Part shown: piece after piece, positions 8,327 through 16,102 of the stretch
How the letters are laid out: each line of letters begins with the position of its first letter
Position numbering within the stretch: the first letter of the stretch is position 1
Assembly (NCBI RefSeq): GCF_004684085.1
Contig: NZ_SRHZ01000089.1
Span: forward strand, 1 to 64,000
Source: Stenotrophomonas maltophilia
GTDB lineage: Bacteria; Pseudomonadota; Gammaproteobacteria; Xanthomonadales; Xanthomonadaceae
Length of the DNA: 64,000 nt
Direction of reading: 5' to 3'
The notes under the pieces: model-generated
Told to the model about the DNA's origin: nothing
The model's database searches: none
Seen by the model: only the letters and a program-made list of their open reading frames with translations
Position numbers and translations under genes: made by a program

Positions 8327-9172
8327 TCAGTCCTCGCCGGCCAGCACGGCGGCGCCTTGCCGCAGGGTCTGGTAGACCTCATCGGTCTGCGGGCGTACGC
8401 CATGCCACTGCAGGAAGCTCTCGGCCGCCTGTTCGACCAGCATGCCCAGGCCATCCACGGTATTGCGGCAGTTCGCCGCGCGCGCCCAGGCCAGGAAGGC
8501 GATGGCCGCCTCGCCGTAGTTCAGGTCGACAGCGGTGGTCATCGAATTGACCAGCGACAGCGGCAGCTTGAACTCGACATCACGGTCGCGGCCGGCCGAG
8601 GTGGCGTTGACGATCAGTTCGAAATCGCCCAGGTCACGCAGGTCTTCCCAGTAACGGCTGATGGCGCGGCCCGGCTCGCCCATCGCGTCGATCAGTTCGT
8701 CGGCGCGTTCCGGCGTGCGGTTGACCACCACCAGCTCGGTGATGCCGGCATCCAGGAACGCCGGGGCGACGCTGCGCGCGGAGCCACCGGCACCGATCAG
8801 CAGCATGCGGCGGCCACGCAGGTCCAGGCCATGACGGTCGGTCAGGTCACGTACCAGGCCGATGCCATCGGTGGTGTCGCCATGCCAGCGGTCGCCCTTG
8901 CGCAGCAGCGTGTTGACCGAGCCCGCGCGGCGCGCCCGTGCAGTCAAGGTGGTGCACACCGAGAACGCGGCTTCCTTGTGCGGTGAGGTGATGTTGGCGC
9001 CGACACCGCCTTCGGCGGCGAAGGCTTCCAGGCCGGCCAGGAAGGCATCCGGGGCCAGGTCGATCGCACGGTAGTCGATGCTGATGCCTTCCTGGCGACC
9101 GAATGTCGCATGGATCTGCGGCGACTTCGAGTGGGCAACGGGGTGTCCGAAGACGGCGTAACGGTCGGTCAT
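8327..9172 (-). CDS. aroE: Shikimate dehydrogenase (NADP)
   Basis: A 281-residue enzyme that reduces 3-dehydroshikimate to shikimate in aromatic amino acid synthesis. The shikimate-binding SKSPQIH lies at 15-21, and the catalytic pair is Lys66 (SPHKEAAF) and Asp102 (TTDGIG). The NADP-binding loop is GAGGSARS (127-134), followed by NRTPERADEL. Length and motif order match AroE. It is the first gene of a probable two-gene unit with the small membrane protein downstream, and divergent from the exported propeller protein at 9221. Confidence 0.96.
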   Translation of the reverse strand: MTDRYAVFGHPVAHSKSPQIHATFGRQEGISIDYRAIDLAPDAFLAGLEAFAAEGGVGANITSPHKEAAFSVCTTLTARARRAGSVNTLLRKGDRWHGDTTDGIGLVRDLTDRHGLDLRGRRMLLIGAGGSARSVAPAFLDAGITELVVVNRTPERADELIDAMGEPGRAISRYWEDLRDLGDFELIVNATSAGRDRDVEFKLPLSLVNSMTTAVDLNYGEAAIAFLAWARAANCRNTVDGLGMLVEQAAESFLQWHGVRPQTDEVYQTLRQGAAVLAGED

Positions 9173-9220
9173 GGAATCCTCAAGCTGGCTAGACTGATGC
9201 TCTTTCGTGCACGGACCCGG

Positions 9221-10084
9221 ATGATGCGCATCACCCCGCCCCTGCTGGTGCTTGCCGCCAGTCTACTCTCTGCCCCCGTGGCGATGGCGTTGAACGAGTA
9301 CGGCATCGAAGGCATGGGCGTGGTCTCGACCCGTGCCGACGAGGGCCGTGCCACGATCAGCGCCGATGGCCAGCGCATCGTCTTCGCCCGCCGCGGCGAG
9401 GCCGGCTGGGGTCTGTGGGAGGCACGCGTGGTCGACGGCCGCTGGCAGCAGGCGCAGGCCCTGCCGGTAGGCGTGGCCGGTGAGGCCCGTGACCCCTACT
9501 TCAGCCGCGACGGTCGCTGGCTGTTGTTCGCGGCTGGCCGCGAGGGCGCGCTGGCGCTGTACCGCGCCGCGCTGGCCGCCGATGGCCTGCTGGGCAGCGC
9601 GCAGCCGCTGGCGGGCGACAGTGGCCGCCGGGAAGAGCGCGGACCGTCCCTGAGCGCGGATGGGCGACGACTGGTGTTTGCCCGCCAGCAGGGCCGTGGC
9701 GCCGGCTGGGACCTGTTCGTGGCGACGCTGGATGCCCAGGGCCAGCGCGGACCAGCCACCGCACTGACCGCATTGAACAGCGCCGACGACGAAACCGACG
9801 GCGACTGGCTGGGCAATGACGGCGCCGTGGTGTTCAGCCGCGGCAGCGGCACGACCGCGCAGGTGTGGAGCAGCGGCTGTGCATGGAGCGGCGCAGCGCT
9901 GCAGCCGCTGGGGCTGTCGTTCAACCAGGCCGGCGGCTGGACCGGCGCGCCGGTGATCGACAACGCCAAGCCGGGCGAGATGATGGTTGCCAGCAGTGCG
10001 GCGAAGGCGCCGCGTGCCGGTGGCGTGGATGTGTACCGGCTGGCGGTGCCGAAGGTAGCGGCGGTGGCCGGGTGCAGCGGGTAA
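9221..10084 (+). CDS. Exported TolB-like beta-propeller protein (PD40 repeats)
   Basis: A 287-residue protein starting at the second of several possible ATGs (alternative 9197). The chosen start gives a clean signal peptide, MMRITPPLLVLAASLLSAPVAMA. The mature part has repeated blades of the WD40-like PD40 type: SADGQRIVFARR, SRDGRWLLFAA and SADGRRLVFARQ, each followed by a variable loop. These match the propeller of TolB and of DPP-type peptidases, but no peptidase or TolB N-terminal domain is present. Probably a periplasmic binding or scaffolding protein. Two cysteines near the C terminus may pair. Function unknown. Confidence 0.7.
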   Translation: MMRITPPLLVLAASLLSAPVAMALNEYGIEGMGVVSTRADEGRATISADGQRIVFARRGEAGWGLWEARVVDGRWQQAQALPVGVAGEARDPYFSRDGRWLLFAAGREGALALYRAALAADGLLGSAQPLAGDSGRREERGPSLSADGRRLVFARQQGRGAGWDLFVATLDAQGQRGPATALTALNSADDETDGDWLGNDGAVVFSRGSGTTAQVWSSGCAWSGAALQPLGLSFNQAGGWTGAPVIDNAKPGEMMVASSAAKAPRAGGVDVYRLAVPKVAAVAGCSG

Positions 10085-10108
10085 TGGGCAATGGATCGCG
10101 CGGGCGTT

Positions 10109-10237
10109 CATCCACGCATGGCGTGGATCTACTGGAACCTGCGTTGTAGTAGATCCACGCCGTGCGTGGATAGCCATTTGGTAGATGCCAACCTTGGTTG
10201 GCATGCAGGAAAGTGCCAACCAAGGTTGGCACCCACC
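10109..10237. repeat. SMAG repeat cluster, two inverted pairs
   Basis: An ATCCACGC/GCGTGGAT element ending CTAC, then its inverted partner beginning GTAGATCCACGC, then GTAGATGCCAACC/GGTTGGCA and its inverted partner. The two pairs belong to different SMAG subtypes. They fill the spacer between the convergent genes at 9221 and 10256. Confidence 0.85.
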
Positions 10238-10255
10238 CATGTGGAGGCGGCAGAG

Positions 10256-10525
10256 TCAGCGCGACAACACCTTGGCGCGCTGCTTCTCGTACTCCACTTC
10301 GCTCAGCTGGCCATTGTCCTTGCGCTGGTTCAATGCGGCCAGCTCGGCCTGCACGCTGTCCGGCAGGGCCTGCTCACGGGCCACGTGGCGGGCGGCGGAG
10401 AGCTGCTCTGGCGGGCGCTTGCCGGCCCGCCAGGCGGCGATGAAGACACCGACGATGATGGCGCCGAACACCAGCGTACCGATGCCCCAGATCAGCCATT
10501 GCATCCATCCCAGTTCGGGTCCCAT
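10256..10525 (-). CDS. Small membrane protein with C-terminal SHOCT domain
   Basis: An 89-residue protein with one N-terminal membrane helix (about residues 8-32, WLIWGIGTLVFGAIIVGVFIA) and a C-terminal helical hairpin (LNQRKDNGQLSEVEYEKQR) that matches the short SHOCT motif, usually found at protein ends as an oligomerisation module. It is preceded by a GAGGA ribosome site. It lies 32 bases downstream of hemB on the same strand. Function unknown. Confidence 0.8.
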   Translation of the reverse strand: MGPELGWMQWLIWGIGTLVFGAIIVGVFIAAWRAGKRPPEQLSAARHVAREQALPDSVQAELAALNQRKDNGQLSEVEYEKQRAKVLSR

Positions 10526-10557
10526 CGCGTAGTCCTCTGTCTATCGTGGCGCTATTG

Positions 10558-11547
10558 TCAGCGCTCGCGCAGCCATCGCGCCACCTGCGGCGCGAAATAG
10601 GTCAGCACGCCATCGGCACCGGCCCGCTTGAAGCCCAGCAGCGACTCCAGCACGCAGGCGCGCTCGTCCAGCCAGCCGTTGGCGAAGGCGGCCTTCATCA
10701 TCGCGTACTCGCCACTGACCTGGTAGGCGAAGGTCGGCACGCCGAATTTCTCCTTCACCCGGCGCACCAGGTCCAGGTACGGCATGCCCGGCTTGACCAT
10801 CACCATGTCGGCGCCCTCTTCCAGGTCCAGCGCGATCTCGCGCAGGGCCTCGTCGCCGTTGGCCGGGTCCATCTGGTAGGTCTTCTTGTCGGCCTTGCCC
10901 AGGCTGGCCGCGCTGCCCACCGCATCACGGAACGGACCGTAGAACGCCGAGGCGTACTTGGCCGAGTACGCCATGATGCGCACGTTGATGTGGTTGTCGG
11001 CATCCAGCGCACGACGGATCGCGCCGATGCGGCCGTCCATCATGTCCGACGGCGAAACGATGTCGACGCCGGCCTCGGCGTGCGATACCGACTGCTTGAC
11101 CAGTGCGTCGACGGTGATGTCGTTCAGCACATAGCCCTTGTCGTCGATGATGCCGTCCTGGCCGTGGGTGGTGTACGGGTCCAGTGCCACGTCGGTCATC
11201 ACCCCCAGTTCCGGGAAGCGCGACTTCAGTGCGCGGATCGCACGCTGCGCCAGGCCGTCCTCGGCCCACGCCGCCGATGCATCCAGCGACTTCAGCGACG
11301 GGTCGATCACCGGGAACAGGTCGATCACCGGAATGCCCAGCTCCAGCGCTTCTTCGGCCACCTTCAGCAGCTCTTCGATCGACAACCGCTCCACGCCCGG
11401 CATCGACGGTACTGCGATGCGGCCGGCCAGTTCGTGCACGAACACCGGGTAGATCAGGTCGTCGGTGGTCAGCGTGTTCTCGCGCATCAGGCGGCGTGAG
11501 AACTCGTCGTGGCGCATGCGGCGCGGGCGGTAAAGCGGGTGAGACAT
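10558..11547 (-). CDS. hemB: Delta-aminolevulinic acid dehydratase (porphobilinogen synthase)
   Basis: A 329-residue enzyme that condenses two 5-aminolevulinate molecules to porphobilinogen in haem synthesis. The start at MSHPLYRPRRMRHDEF excludes an in-frame reading that overlaps the next gene. The two active-site lysines are in MAYSAKYASAFYGPFRD and VMVKPGMPYLD. The metal loop reads DVALDPYTTHGQDG, with Asp instead of the cysteines of zinc-type enzymes, so this is the magnesium-type HemB seen in Pseudomonas and Xanthomonads. The bestrophin gene lies 19 bases upstream on the same strand. Confidence 0.97.
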   Translation of the reverse strand: MSHPLYRPRRMRHDEFSRRLMRENTLTTDDLIYPVFVHELAGRIAVPSMPGVERLSIEELLKVAEEALELGIPVIDLFPVIDPSLKSLDASAAWAEDGLAQRAIRALKSRFPELGVMTDVALDPYTTHGQDGIIDDKGYVLNDITVDALVKQSVSHAEAGVDIVSPSDMMDGRIGAIRRALDADNHINVRIMAYSAKYASAFYGPFRDAVGSAASLGKADKKTYQMDPANGDEALREIALDLEEGADMVMVKPGMPYLDLVRRVKEKFGVPTFAYQVSGEYAMMKAAFANGWLDERACVLESLLGFKRAGADGVLTYFAPQVARWLRER

Positions 11548-11566
11548 GGCAGGCTCCGAGGAGTGG

Positions 11567-12484
11567 CTATTGCAACAGGTAGCCCTGCGGCAGCAGGGGT
11601 TCGGGCAATGGGCGTTCGCCGAGCGCGTCGAGCTGGTCGATCTCGATCGTACGCACCAGCGCGTCCAGCGGCAGGTCGTTCGGCTCCAGGCCGAACGGGT
11701 CTTCCATTTCTTCGCCCAGCTGGTCCAGGCCGAAGAAGGCATAGGCCAGCACCGCCGACAGCACCGGCGTGCCCCAGCCCAGCGAACTGGCCAGGCCGAA
11801 CGGCAGCAGCACGCAGAACATCCACGCGCAGCGGTGCAGCAGCAGGGTGTAGGCGAACGGCAGCGGGGTGGTGAGGATGCGCTCGCAGCCGGCCTGGATC
11901 GACGACATCGCGTGCAGGCGCTCCTCCAGCTGGGTGTAGAGGATCGGGTCGAGCACACCGGCACGCAGCGCCTGGGCCAGCTCGGCGGCGATCATCGAGA
12001 GCAGCGCGTCGGGCACGTTCTCACGCTGGCCCAGCTGTTCGCGCTGGCGCTTGTCCAGCCACGGCAGGGCCATCAGCGCCACGATGCGCCCGCGCAGGCG
12101 ACCGGCCAGGGCATGAGCGAAGGCAGTGGTGAGATAGGCGATGCGGCGGCGGCGGCCGGCATCGCCGGCCAGCAGCAGGTTGACCTGGCGGGCCAGCGAA
12201 CGCGACTCGTAGACCAGCTGACCCCACAGCTTTCTGCCTTCCCACCAGCGCTCGTAGCAGGCGCTGTTGCGGAAGCTGAGGAAGATCGACAGCACCAGGC
12301 CAAGCAGGGTGAACGGCGTGACCGACACGCGCTCGATGCCGGTCGGCGGTGCCAGTTCCACCACCGCGGCCACCGCGATGGACAGGATCAGGATGGCCAG
12401 CACCTTCGGCGCGATCGCTTTGACGATCGAGCCGCGCAGGATGTACAGCAGTTGCCAGCCGTGGGGACGGGGTCGAATGATCAT
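11567..12484 (-). CDS. Bestrophin-like chloride channel (UPF0187/YneE family)
   Basis: A 305-residue membrane protein. Residues about 22-42 and 50-72 are hydrophobic, followed by the family signature SFRNSACYERWWEGRKLWGQLV (around 68-90). A second hydrophobic pair lies at 205-250. Bacterial bestrophin homologues form pentameric anion or cation channels in the inner membrane. Physiological role here is unknown. It is likely cotranscribed with hemB. Confidence 0.88.
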   Translation of the reverse strand: MIIRPRPHGWQLLYILRGSIVKAIAPKVLAILILSIAVAAVVELAPPTGIERVSVTPFTLLGLVLSIFLSFRNSACYERWWEGRKLWGQLVYESRSLARQVNLLLAGDAGRRRRIAYLTTAFAHALAGRLRGRIVALMALPWLDKRQREQLGQRENVPDALLSMIAAELAQALRAGVLDPILYTQLEERLHAMSSIQAGCERILTTPLPFAYTLLLHRCAWMFCVLLPFGLASSLGWGTPVLSAVLAYAFFGLDQLGEEMEDPFGLEPNDLPLDALVRTIEIDQLDALGERPLPEPLLPQGYLLQ

Positions 12485-12606
12485 GGGGCAGCCGCGCCGG
12501 GCGCGGATTCACAGGCACGCGGGGGGCTCGCGCAGCCGTTCATTGTACGCCCCTGCCCGGCCACGGGCCGTGCGCCTGCGACGCCCTGTCGCACCCCGGA
12601 CCGGGA

Positions 12607-12855
12607 TCACACCACGCCGCCACCCAGGCCGAGACGGAGGATGCCGACCACCACCACGATGCCGTTCAGCACCAGACCAGCCCAGGCCCGGCCCCGCTTG
12701 GTCGGGTGGGTGAACAGGATGCCCAGCGCAGCGATGACCGCGCCGACGGCGGCGAACGGGATCAGGAACCAGTTGCCCCAGCCCAGCAGCGGAATCAGCG
12801 CCAGGATCATCCACAACAGCGCCAGTACGCCCCACAACAGACTGATCACACCCAT
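12607..12855 (-). CDS. Small three-helix membrane protein
   Basis: An 82-residue protein whose start was placed at MGVISLLWGVLALLW because GGGAGAG precedes it; a start 12 codons upstream is possible. Three hydrophobic segments: 1-22, 28-48 and 58-75. No recognisable domain. A 122-base spacer separates it from the bestrophin gene, and I see no feature in that spacer. Confidence 0.65.
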   Translation of the reverse strand: MGVISLLWGVLALLWMILALIPLLGWGNWFLIPFAAVGAVIAALGILFTHPTKRGRAWAGLVLNGIVVVVGILRLGLGGGVV

Positions 12856-13040
12856 GCCGCTCTCCCGCAGTTGGTTCCTGGCCCCAACCATAGACGTTCC
12901 CGCTGCCGCCGCCTACTGCCATTGGCGGAGCTGTCACCCGCACCGTGCTAGCGTGCTGTCGTGCGTGCCCTGGCCCGGGTGTTGGCGCCGATTCAGAGTG
13001 GCCCGCCGATGATCGCAACCAGTCCTACAGGGGTCGTGCC

Positions 13041-13499
13041 ATGAACATCCGTTGGGCCGCATTGACGGCCATCCTGCTGGTCGCCGCTGGTTGTGCCAGC
13101 ACCTCGAAGGTGATGCTCGGCCGCGCCCGCGCACCGATCGACCCGGCGCTGGTGCAGATCTATTCGACGCCACCGGCCGGTTCGCAGGAAATCGCCCAGC
13201 TGGAATCAGCGTCTGCCGTGGGCTTCGGCACCCAGGGCCAGACCGATGCCGCCGTGGCACGCCTGAAGCGTGAGGCCGCAGCACTGGGCGCCAATGGCGT
13301 GGTGCTGGTGGGCGTGGGCAGCAGCGGTTCGCCGGTGGGCATGTCGGTCGGCGCCGGCAGCTTCGGCTCGCATGTCGGCGGTGGCGTCGGCATCGGCATT
13401 CCGACCACGCAGAAACGTGCCGCCGGCGTCGCCATCTGGGTGCCGAATCCGGCACCGCCGGCGCGGTTGCCAACACAGGTGATTACCCCGCAGCGGTGA
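13041..13499 (+). CDS. Outer-membrane lipoprotein, unknown function
   Basis: A 152-residue protein starting MNIRWAALTAILLVAAGC with a clear lipobox (VAAGC, Cys18). The mature part includes LKREAAALGANGVVLVGVG, which resembles the YbjQ/RcsF-like helix-strand pattern of small envelope proteins. A glycine-serine-rich stretch follows, and the protein ends with a proline-rich tail. I do not assign a function. Confidence 0.75.
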   Translation: MNIRWAALTAILLVAAGCASTSKVMLGRARAPIDPALVQIYSTPPAGSQEIAQLESASAVGFGTQGQTDAAVARLKREAAALGANGVVLVGVGSSGSPVGMSVGAGSFGSHVGGGVGIGIPTTQKRAAGVAIWVPNPAPPARLPTQVITPQR

Positions 13500-13502
13500 C
13501 GC

Positions 13503-13529
13503 AGTAGATCCACGCCATGCGTGGATGCA
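13503..13529. repeat. SMAG repeat
   Basis: GTAGATCCACGCCATGCG followed by TGGAT, directly after the lipoprotein stop. Confidence 0.8.
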
Positions 13530-13546
13530 CATTCCCGGTGACGCAC

Positions 13547-13585
13547 GGGGTCAGAGCCCTTTCCTTCGTAAAGGGATCCGACCCC
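13547..13585. repeat. GGGGTC/GACCCC hairpin repeat, copy 2
   Basis: GGGGTCAGAGCCCTTTCC, short loop, then the complementary arm ending GATCCGACCCC. It sits between the convergent lipoprotein and DUF885 genes, as copy 1 does between convergent genes. Confidence 0.8.
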
Positions 13586-13601
13586 ATGGGCCGGGGGAGG
13601 C

Positions 13602-15401
13602 TCAGCGCTTGTACTTCGGCACGAACACCTTGTTCACCGCGTCGGCCAGCTGGTCCGGCGGCAGCAGGCCCTGGTCGAGCAGGAAGTTGTTGAACGCCAG
13701 GCGGTCGAACTTCGCGCCCAGCGCCAGCTCGGTCTGCATGCGCAGTTCCAGGATGCGGGTGTAGCCGTAGAAGTAGCTGCCGGCCTGGCCCGGCATGCGC
13801 ACCATGTACCGGTCCAGTTCCTGGGTGGCCATGGCCTTGGACAGGCCGACCTGCTCCATCAGCACACGCTCGCCGTTGGCGCGGTCGGTCAGGCCGAGGT
13901 TGAGCATCGGGTCGAGCATCGCGCGCGCGGCACGCAGCAGGCGGAACTGCAGGGCGATCATCTGCCCGTCCAGCGGCTCGTACGGCACCATCTCGGCCTC
14001 GGCATACAGCGCCCAGCCTTCCACGTTCACCGAATTGAACGCGAACATCGTGCGTGCCAGCGACACGCCGCGTTCGACCATCGCGGTGAACTGCAGTTCG
14101 TGGCCGGGGCGACCTTCATGCGCGCTCAGCGTCCACGCCGCCGCACCGAAGTTGAAATCGTCGTACTGTGCGCCCGGGCCGGCGGCCGGATTACCCAGCG
14201 GCAGCACGAAGGTGCCCTGCTGCCCGGTGTTGTTGACCAGCGGTGCCGGCAGGAAATGTGGTGCGGGGCTGGCGGCGCTCTCGGCGGCCGACCCCAGGCG
14301 CATCTGCATCGCGCGCTTGGGCACGTCGACGATGGCGTGCTCGCGGATCAGCGGATCGATCGCGTCGATCACCTTGCGGTAGTGGCCTTCCAGATGGTCG
14401 TCGGCAATCTTGTCGGCCTTCAGCGCCCGGATCACCGCCACCGGGTCGCTCGGGTCGGCCACCTTCAGGCCCTTGTCCTTCACCACCAGCGGCGCCAGCT
14501 GCTGCATCGCCGAGCGGGTTTCCATGAATTCCAGCTGCGCACGCTGCATCAGCAGCTTCGGGTCGATGTCGATGCCGACCTGCTTGAGCTGGTACGCATA
14601 CAACGGTGCCGGCAGGCGTGCATCGGTGCGTGCCTTCGGCAGCACGGTCGTGCGCGTCCAGCTGGCGTAGTCCTTCATCTGCCCGGCCAGGGTCTTCATC
14701 GCCTCATCGGCGCCGGCGATCTGGTATTTCTTCAGCAGTGACTCGATGCCGGTGATGTAGGTCTCGACGTTGTCCAGCGACTGCTGCACTTCGATCTTCG
14801 TCGGCTGCAGCAGGCTGCTGTCCTTCAGACGTTCCTCGTAGCGCTGGCGGGCCAGCGTGGTGAAGGCGGTGCCACCCGGCTGCAGGCCGGCGTAGGCCTT
14901 GAGACGATCGATCGCCTTGGCCCGGCGTTCGGCCGGCACCTGGTCGGACAGCAGCAGGTTGAGACCGCTGAACACCGTCTGCGGTGCATCGCTCCACGGC
15001 AGCAGGTACTTCTCGTTGAGTTCGCTGCCTTCGATGTTCTGGTTGGCGGCGTGGATCATGATCTCCAGGTCCTGGCGGACATTGGGATCCTTTTCGGCAG
15101 CCAGCTTCGCCTTCAGTTCGTCACGGGCCTTGGCCATCGCGGCGCGGTAGCGCGCATCGTTGTCCGGGCCGAGGTCGGCCACCTTGTCGTCATAACCGGG
15201 AACGCCGAAGAAGCCGGTTTCCTCCGGCTGGAACGGCCCCTGCGCGTCCAGCAGGATCTGCGCCAGTGCATTGCTGCGGGCGACCCAGGCGGGGCTGGCC
15301 GGGGTGGCGGCCTTGGCAGCCGGCGCGGCCAGGGCCGGCGGTGCGGACAGCAACGGGGCGGCAGTCAGGGCCAGGGCAACGGCGAGCGCAATCGGCTTCA
15401 T
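13602..15401 (-). CDS. Exported DUF885 metallopeptidase-like protein
   Basis: A 599-residue protein with a signal peptide (MKPIALAVALALTAAPLLSAPPALA). It belongs to DUF885, large alpha-helical proteins related to M3/M32-type zinc carboxypeptidases. The family motif AHEGRPGHELQF carries an HExxxxH arrangement, with a downstream glutamate in NVEGWALYAEAEM and a C-terminal substrate-type motif in MPGQAGSYFYGYTRI. Probably a periplasmic peptidase. The start was set 5 codons inside the longest frame to give the signal sequence. It is separated by 160 bases from the Coa1-like gene upstream. Confidence 0.85.
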   Translation of the reverse strand: MKPIALAVALALTAAPLLSAPPALAAPAAKAATPASPAWVARSNALAQILLDAQGPFQPEETGFFGVPGYDDKVADLGPDNDARYRAAMAKARDELKAKLAAEKDPNVRQDLEIMIHAANQNIEGSELNEKYLLPWSDAPQTVFSGLNLLLSDQVPAERRAKAIDRLKAYAGLQPGGTAFTTLARQRYEERLKDSSLLQPTKIEVQQSLDNVETYITGIESLLKKYQIAGADEAMKTLAGQMKDYASWTRTTVLPKARTDARLPAPLYAYQLKQVGIDIDPKLLMQRAQLEFMETRSAMQQLAPLVVKDKGLKVADPSDPVAVIRALKADKIADDHLEGHYRKVIDAIDPLIREHAIVDVPKRAMQMRLGSAAESAASPAPHFLPAPLVNNTGQQGTFVLPLGNPAAGPGAQYDDFNFGAAAWTLSAHEGRPGHELQFTAMVERGVSLARTMFAFNSVNVEGWALYAEAEMVPYEPLDGQMIALQFRLLRAARAMLDPMLNLGLTDRANGERVLMEQVGLSKAMATQELDRYMVRMPGQAGSYFYGYTRILELRMQTELALGAKFDRLAFNNFLLDQGLLPPDQLADAVNKVFVPKYKR

Positions 15402-15561
15402 GGGACACTCCAGCAAAGGGTTGCCCGCAACTTACGCGCTCACGGCGATGGCGACAATCTGTGGGAAGTCATGGCGGCTGGGATGGGCGGCCGCGCGCAG
15501 GGAAAACCTGCGGGGGTAGCGTCGACTGCCCGCCGACGCTAAACAGCCGCACGACCGGAGG

Positions 15562-16077
15562 TCACAACGCCAGCGTGAGCGGGCAGTCACCGCGCTCGCG
15601 GCAGGCCTGCAGCTCGCACTCCTGCGCGGCCTCGTCGTCATCCAGCGCGGTCAGATCGAAGGTCTGCTTGTCTTCGGCCAGCACATACATCACCGGGTAG
15701 TCCCACACGTCGTCACTGCGGGTGCCCTTCACGAACAGTCGCCCATGCGCATGCGGCCCTTCCAGCGCTACGGTCAGGCCGACATCGCGCTGGCCGTTGA
15801 TCGCCGTCTGCATGCTGCCCAGCGGCATCGATTCCATTTGCAGCGGCTCACCGAACGCTTCCACCAGTTCGATGCTGCAGCCCGCGCGACGCAGCGCTTC
15901 ACGCATCGGTGGACTCTCGCGTGCCGCCTCGCCCCAGCGCAGCACGCTCCAGCTCACCACCCCGCCTACACCACCCAGCACCAGCACCACCGTCAACGGC
16001 ATTGCCCAGCGCCAGTGACGGCACCACCAACCGGCGGACGTCGGGTCATGGGCGGGAATCGGCGGTGGCAGGGTCAT
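15562..16077 (-). CDS. Coa1-like membrane-anchored protein
   Basis: A 171-residue protein with one N-terminal membrane helix (about residues 26-46) and a C-terminal globular part. The region REALRRAGCSIELVEAFGEPL, then GQRDVGLTVALEGPHAHGRLFVKG, follows the pattern of the Coa1/Tim21-like domain: conserved GEP, a strand, then a GPKGKG-type turn and a strand. In mitochondria Coa1 acts in cytochrome oxidase assembly, but bacterial members have no proven role. The C-terminal tail is acidic and cysteine-containing (ECELQACRERGDC). It lies 25 bases upstream of the DPP IV stop, on the same strand. Confidence 0.6.
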   Translation of the reverse strand: MTLPPPIPAHDPTSAGWWCRHWRWAMPLTVVLVLGGVGGVVSWSVLRWGEAARESPPMREALRRAGCSIELVEAFGEPLQMESMPLGSMQTAINGQRDVGLTVALEGPHAHGRLFVKGTRSDDVWDYPVMYVLAEDKQTFDLTALDDDEAAQECELQACRERGDCPLTLAL

Positions 16078-16102
16078 CGGCGGGCTCCTTCCCGGTTGCG
16101 GA

